Positions 4,710-5,991 of a stretch of 5,991 nucleotides of DNA are shown here, piece after piece. This stretch comes from an uncultured Variovorax sp. Its GTDB lineage: Bacteria; Pseudomonadota; Gammaproteobacteria; Burkholderiales; Burkholderiaceae. The DNA is taken from assembly GCA_946478645.1 (NCBI GenBank), contig CAMLCW010000323.1, positions 1 to 5,991 of the forward strand. Direction: 5' to 3'. The translations under genes and the position numbers were made by a program. Numbering within the stretch: position 1 is the stretch's first letter; the number at the start of each line of letters is the position of its first letter. The notes below the pieces were generated by a model that had not been told where the DNA came from, ran no database searches, and worked only from the letters and a program-made list of their open reading frames with translations.

Positions 4710-5991
4710 ATGCACTGGTTAGCTCCCCCCAAAATGGCCTTGAGCCTGCTGCTCGCGGCGCTGGCCGCACTGGCCCTCGTCGGCATCAACGAGGCGGGCT
4801 ACCGCCAGTCGAGCCAGGCGCTCGCCGACATCGGCGAGGCGCAGAAGGTGCGCGGCACGCTCAACCAGCTGCTGCAGAACATGCTCGACGCCGAGACCGG
4901 ACAGCGAGGGTACCTGCTGACCGGCGAGGCGAGCTACCGACAACCCTACGACTCGGCGGTCAAGCAGGTTGACGGGCACCTCGCGACGCTGCGCCAACTT
5001 TACGCCGACCAACCGGCCGAACGCGCCCGCCTGATCGAATTGTCGAAGCACGTGCTGCGCAAGATCGCCGAAATGGACATGAGCGTGCGGCTGCGCAGGG
5101 ACGGCCAGGAAGATGCCTGGAAGTTCGTCATCACGACCGATGTCGGCCAAGAGGAGATGGACGCCATCCGCAAGACCGCGGGCGAGCTGATCGAGGCCAG
5201 CAACCGGACGCTGCACGACGGCCAGGTCCAGGTGATGAAGTCGCTGCGGCTCGCGCGCATCGGCACCGCCATCGTGGCGCTCGCCGCCCTGCTGGCCTTC
5301 TTCCTGTACCTGCGGCAGTCGCACGCGCTGCGTTCGATCGGCGAGCGCCAGCAGGAGGCGCTGCAGCGCGAGCGCAATGCGCTCGAGGACGAGGTGCGCG
5401 AGCGCACCGCCTCGCTGGCCGAGCTGGCGACCCACCTGCAGGACGTGCGCGAGACCGAGCGCGGCTATCTCGCCCGCGAGCTGCACGACGAGCTCGGCTC
5501 GCTGCTGACCGCGGCCAAGCTCGACGTGGCGCGGCTCAAGTCGAGGCTGCTCGACACGCCCGACGCCAGCCAGCGGCTGCAGCACCTGACCGAGCTCCTC
5601 AACAGCGGCATCGCGCTCAAGCGCCGCATCATCGAGGATCTGCGCCCTTCGTCGCTGTCCAACCTCGGGCTGGTGGCCTCGCTCGAGATCCTCGGGCGCG
5701 AGTTCGCCGAGCGCTCCGGCATCCCGGTGCAGATGGCGCTCGAACCCGTGACGATGGACGAGTCGCGCCAGCTCACGATCTACCGCATGGTGCAGGAGAG
5801 CCTGACCAACATCGGCAAGTACGCCGAGGCCACCGAGGCGACGATCGTGCTGAAGAACTACGAGAACCACGTGATCGTGGAGGTGGCCGACAACGGCAAG
5901 GGCTTCGACCCGCTGCGCGTGCGCCCCTCGACCCACGGCTTGGCGGGCATGCGCCACCGCGTCGAGGCGGCGCGCGGCAAGCTCACGATCA
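4710..5991 (+). CDS. CHASE3-type membrane sensor histidine kinase (HisKA_3/HATPase_c), 3' end cut by window
   Basis: The reading frame is open from the ATG at 4710 to the window end, giving 427 residues with no stop. A TAA at 4701-4703 closes the frame upstream, so the start is at 4710 or at the in-frame ATG at 4734; neither has a clear ribosome site, and I took the first. Layout: membrane helix 1 (about 9-26); a periplasmic CHASE3-like sensor region (about 27-180) with MLDAETGQRGYLLTGEASY; membrane helix 2 (about 183-201); a charged coiled-coil linker (about 205-245); and a HisKA_3 dimerisation domain with RELHDELG and phospho-acceptor His259. The HATPase_c domain has its N box at QESLTNIGKYAEA (362-374), the ATP-lid glycines at DNGKGFD (394-400) and HGLAGMRHR (409-417). 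Only the last few dozen residues should be missing. It probably phosphorylates the divergently encoded NarL-type regulator. The signal is unknown; CHASE3 is an extracytoplasmic sensing domain. Confidence 0.94.
   Translation, partial: MHWLAPPKMALSLLLAALAALALVGINEAGYRQSSQALADIGEAQKVRGTLNQLLQNMLDAETGQRGYLLTGEASYRQPYDSAVKQVDGHLATLRQLYADQPAERARLIELSKHVLRKIAEMDMSVRLRRDGQEDAWKFVITTDVGQEEMDAIRKTAGELIEASNRTLHDGQVQVMKSLRLARIGTAIVALAALLAFFLYLRQSHALRSIGERQQEALQRERNALEDEVRERTASLAELATHLQDVRETERGYLARELHDELGSLLTAAKLDVARLKSRLLDTPDASQRLQHLTELLNSGIALKRRIIEDLRPSSLSNLGLVASLEILGREFAERSGIPVQMALEPVTMDESRQLTIYRMVQESLTNIGKYAEATEATIVLKNYENHVIVEVADNGKGFDPLRVRPSTHGLAGMRHRVEAARGKLTI

Noticed and set aside
4719..5957. Long open frame on the minus strand (412 codons) opposite the sensor kinase
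   Set aside because: It is antisense to a clearly recognisable kinase. Its His/Arg/Leu/Ala-rich translation has no domain signature, as expected when a GC-rich gene is read in the mirror frame.

Overview
The window is a dense, GC-rich stretch of bacterial chromosome. Gene content, strong GC bias at third codon positions and the S41 peptidase / MoeB-ThiF gene order point to a betaproteobacterium of the Burkholderiales, probably a Variovorax-like member of the Comamonadaceae. That placement is inference from protein style; no rRNA or other marker gene is present.

Left part (1-1221, plus strand): the 3' end of a C-terminal-processing (S41) serine peptidase gene is followed 10 bp later by a complete E1-like adenylyltransferase of the MoeB/ThiF/HesA family. 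The two probably share a transcript. Middle (1252-3261, minus strand): a large AsmA-family membrane-anchored protein converges on the adenylyltransferase gene with only 30 bp between the stop codons.

Between the AsmA gene and the next plus-strand gene lies about 240 bp without a convincing gene (3268-3504). It is full of inverted repeats. Three units in the same orientation read, on the minus strand, GTAG followed at once by a hairpin. This is the layout of REP (repetitive extragenic palindromic) elements, and I read the stretch as a small REP-like cluster.

Right part (3505-5991): a signalling cluster. A stand-alone receiver-domain response regulator (plus) converges on a NarL/FixJ-type response regulator (minus), with a good intrinsic terminator for the minus-strand gene between them. 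Divergently from the NarL-type gene, across a 106-bp more AT-rich spacer, runs a CHASE3-type membrane sensor histidine kinase with HisKA_3 and HATPase_c domains, cut by the window end. The simplest model is that the kinase phosphorylates the NarL-type regulator. The single-domain receiver would be a second phosphoryl acceptor, acting as a sink, a competitor or a protein-protein output. The pairing is inferred from gene position.

I see no prophage, insertion sequence, CRISPR array, tRNA or rRNA. Apart from the REP-like cluster and the two-regulator arrangement, this is ordinary chromosomal DNA, and I found no convincing undescribed system.
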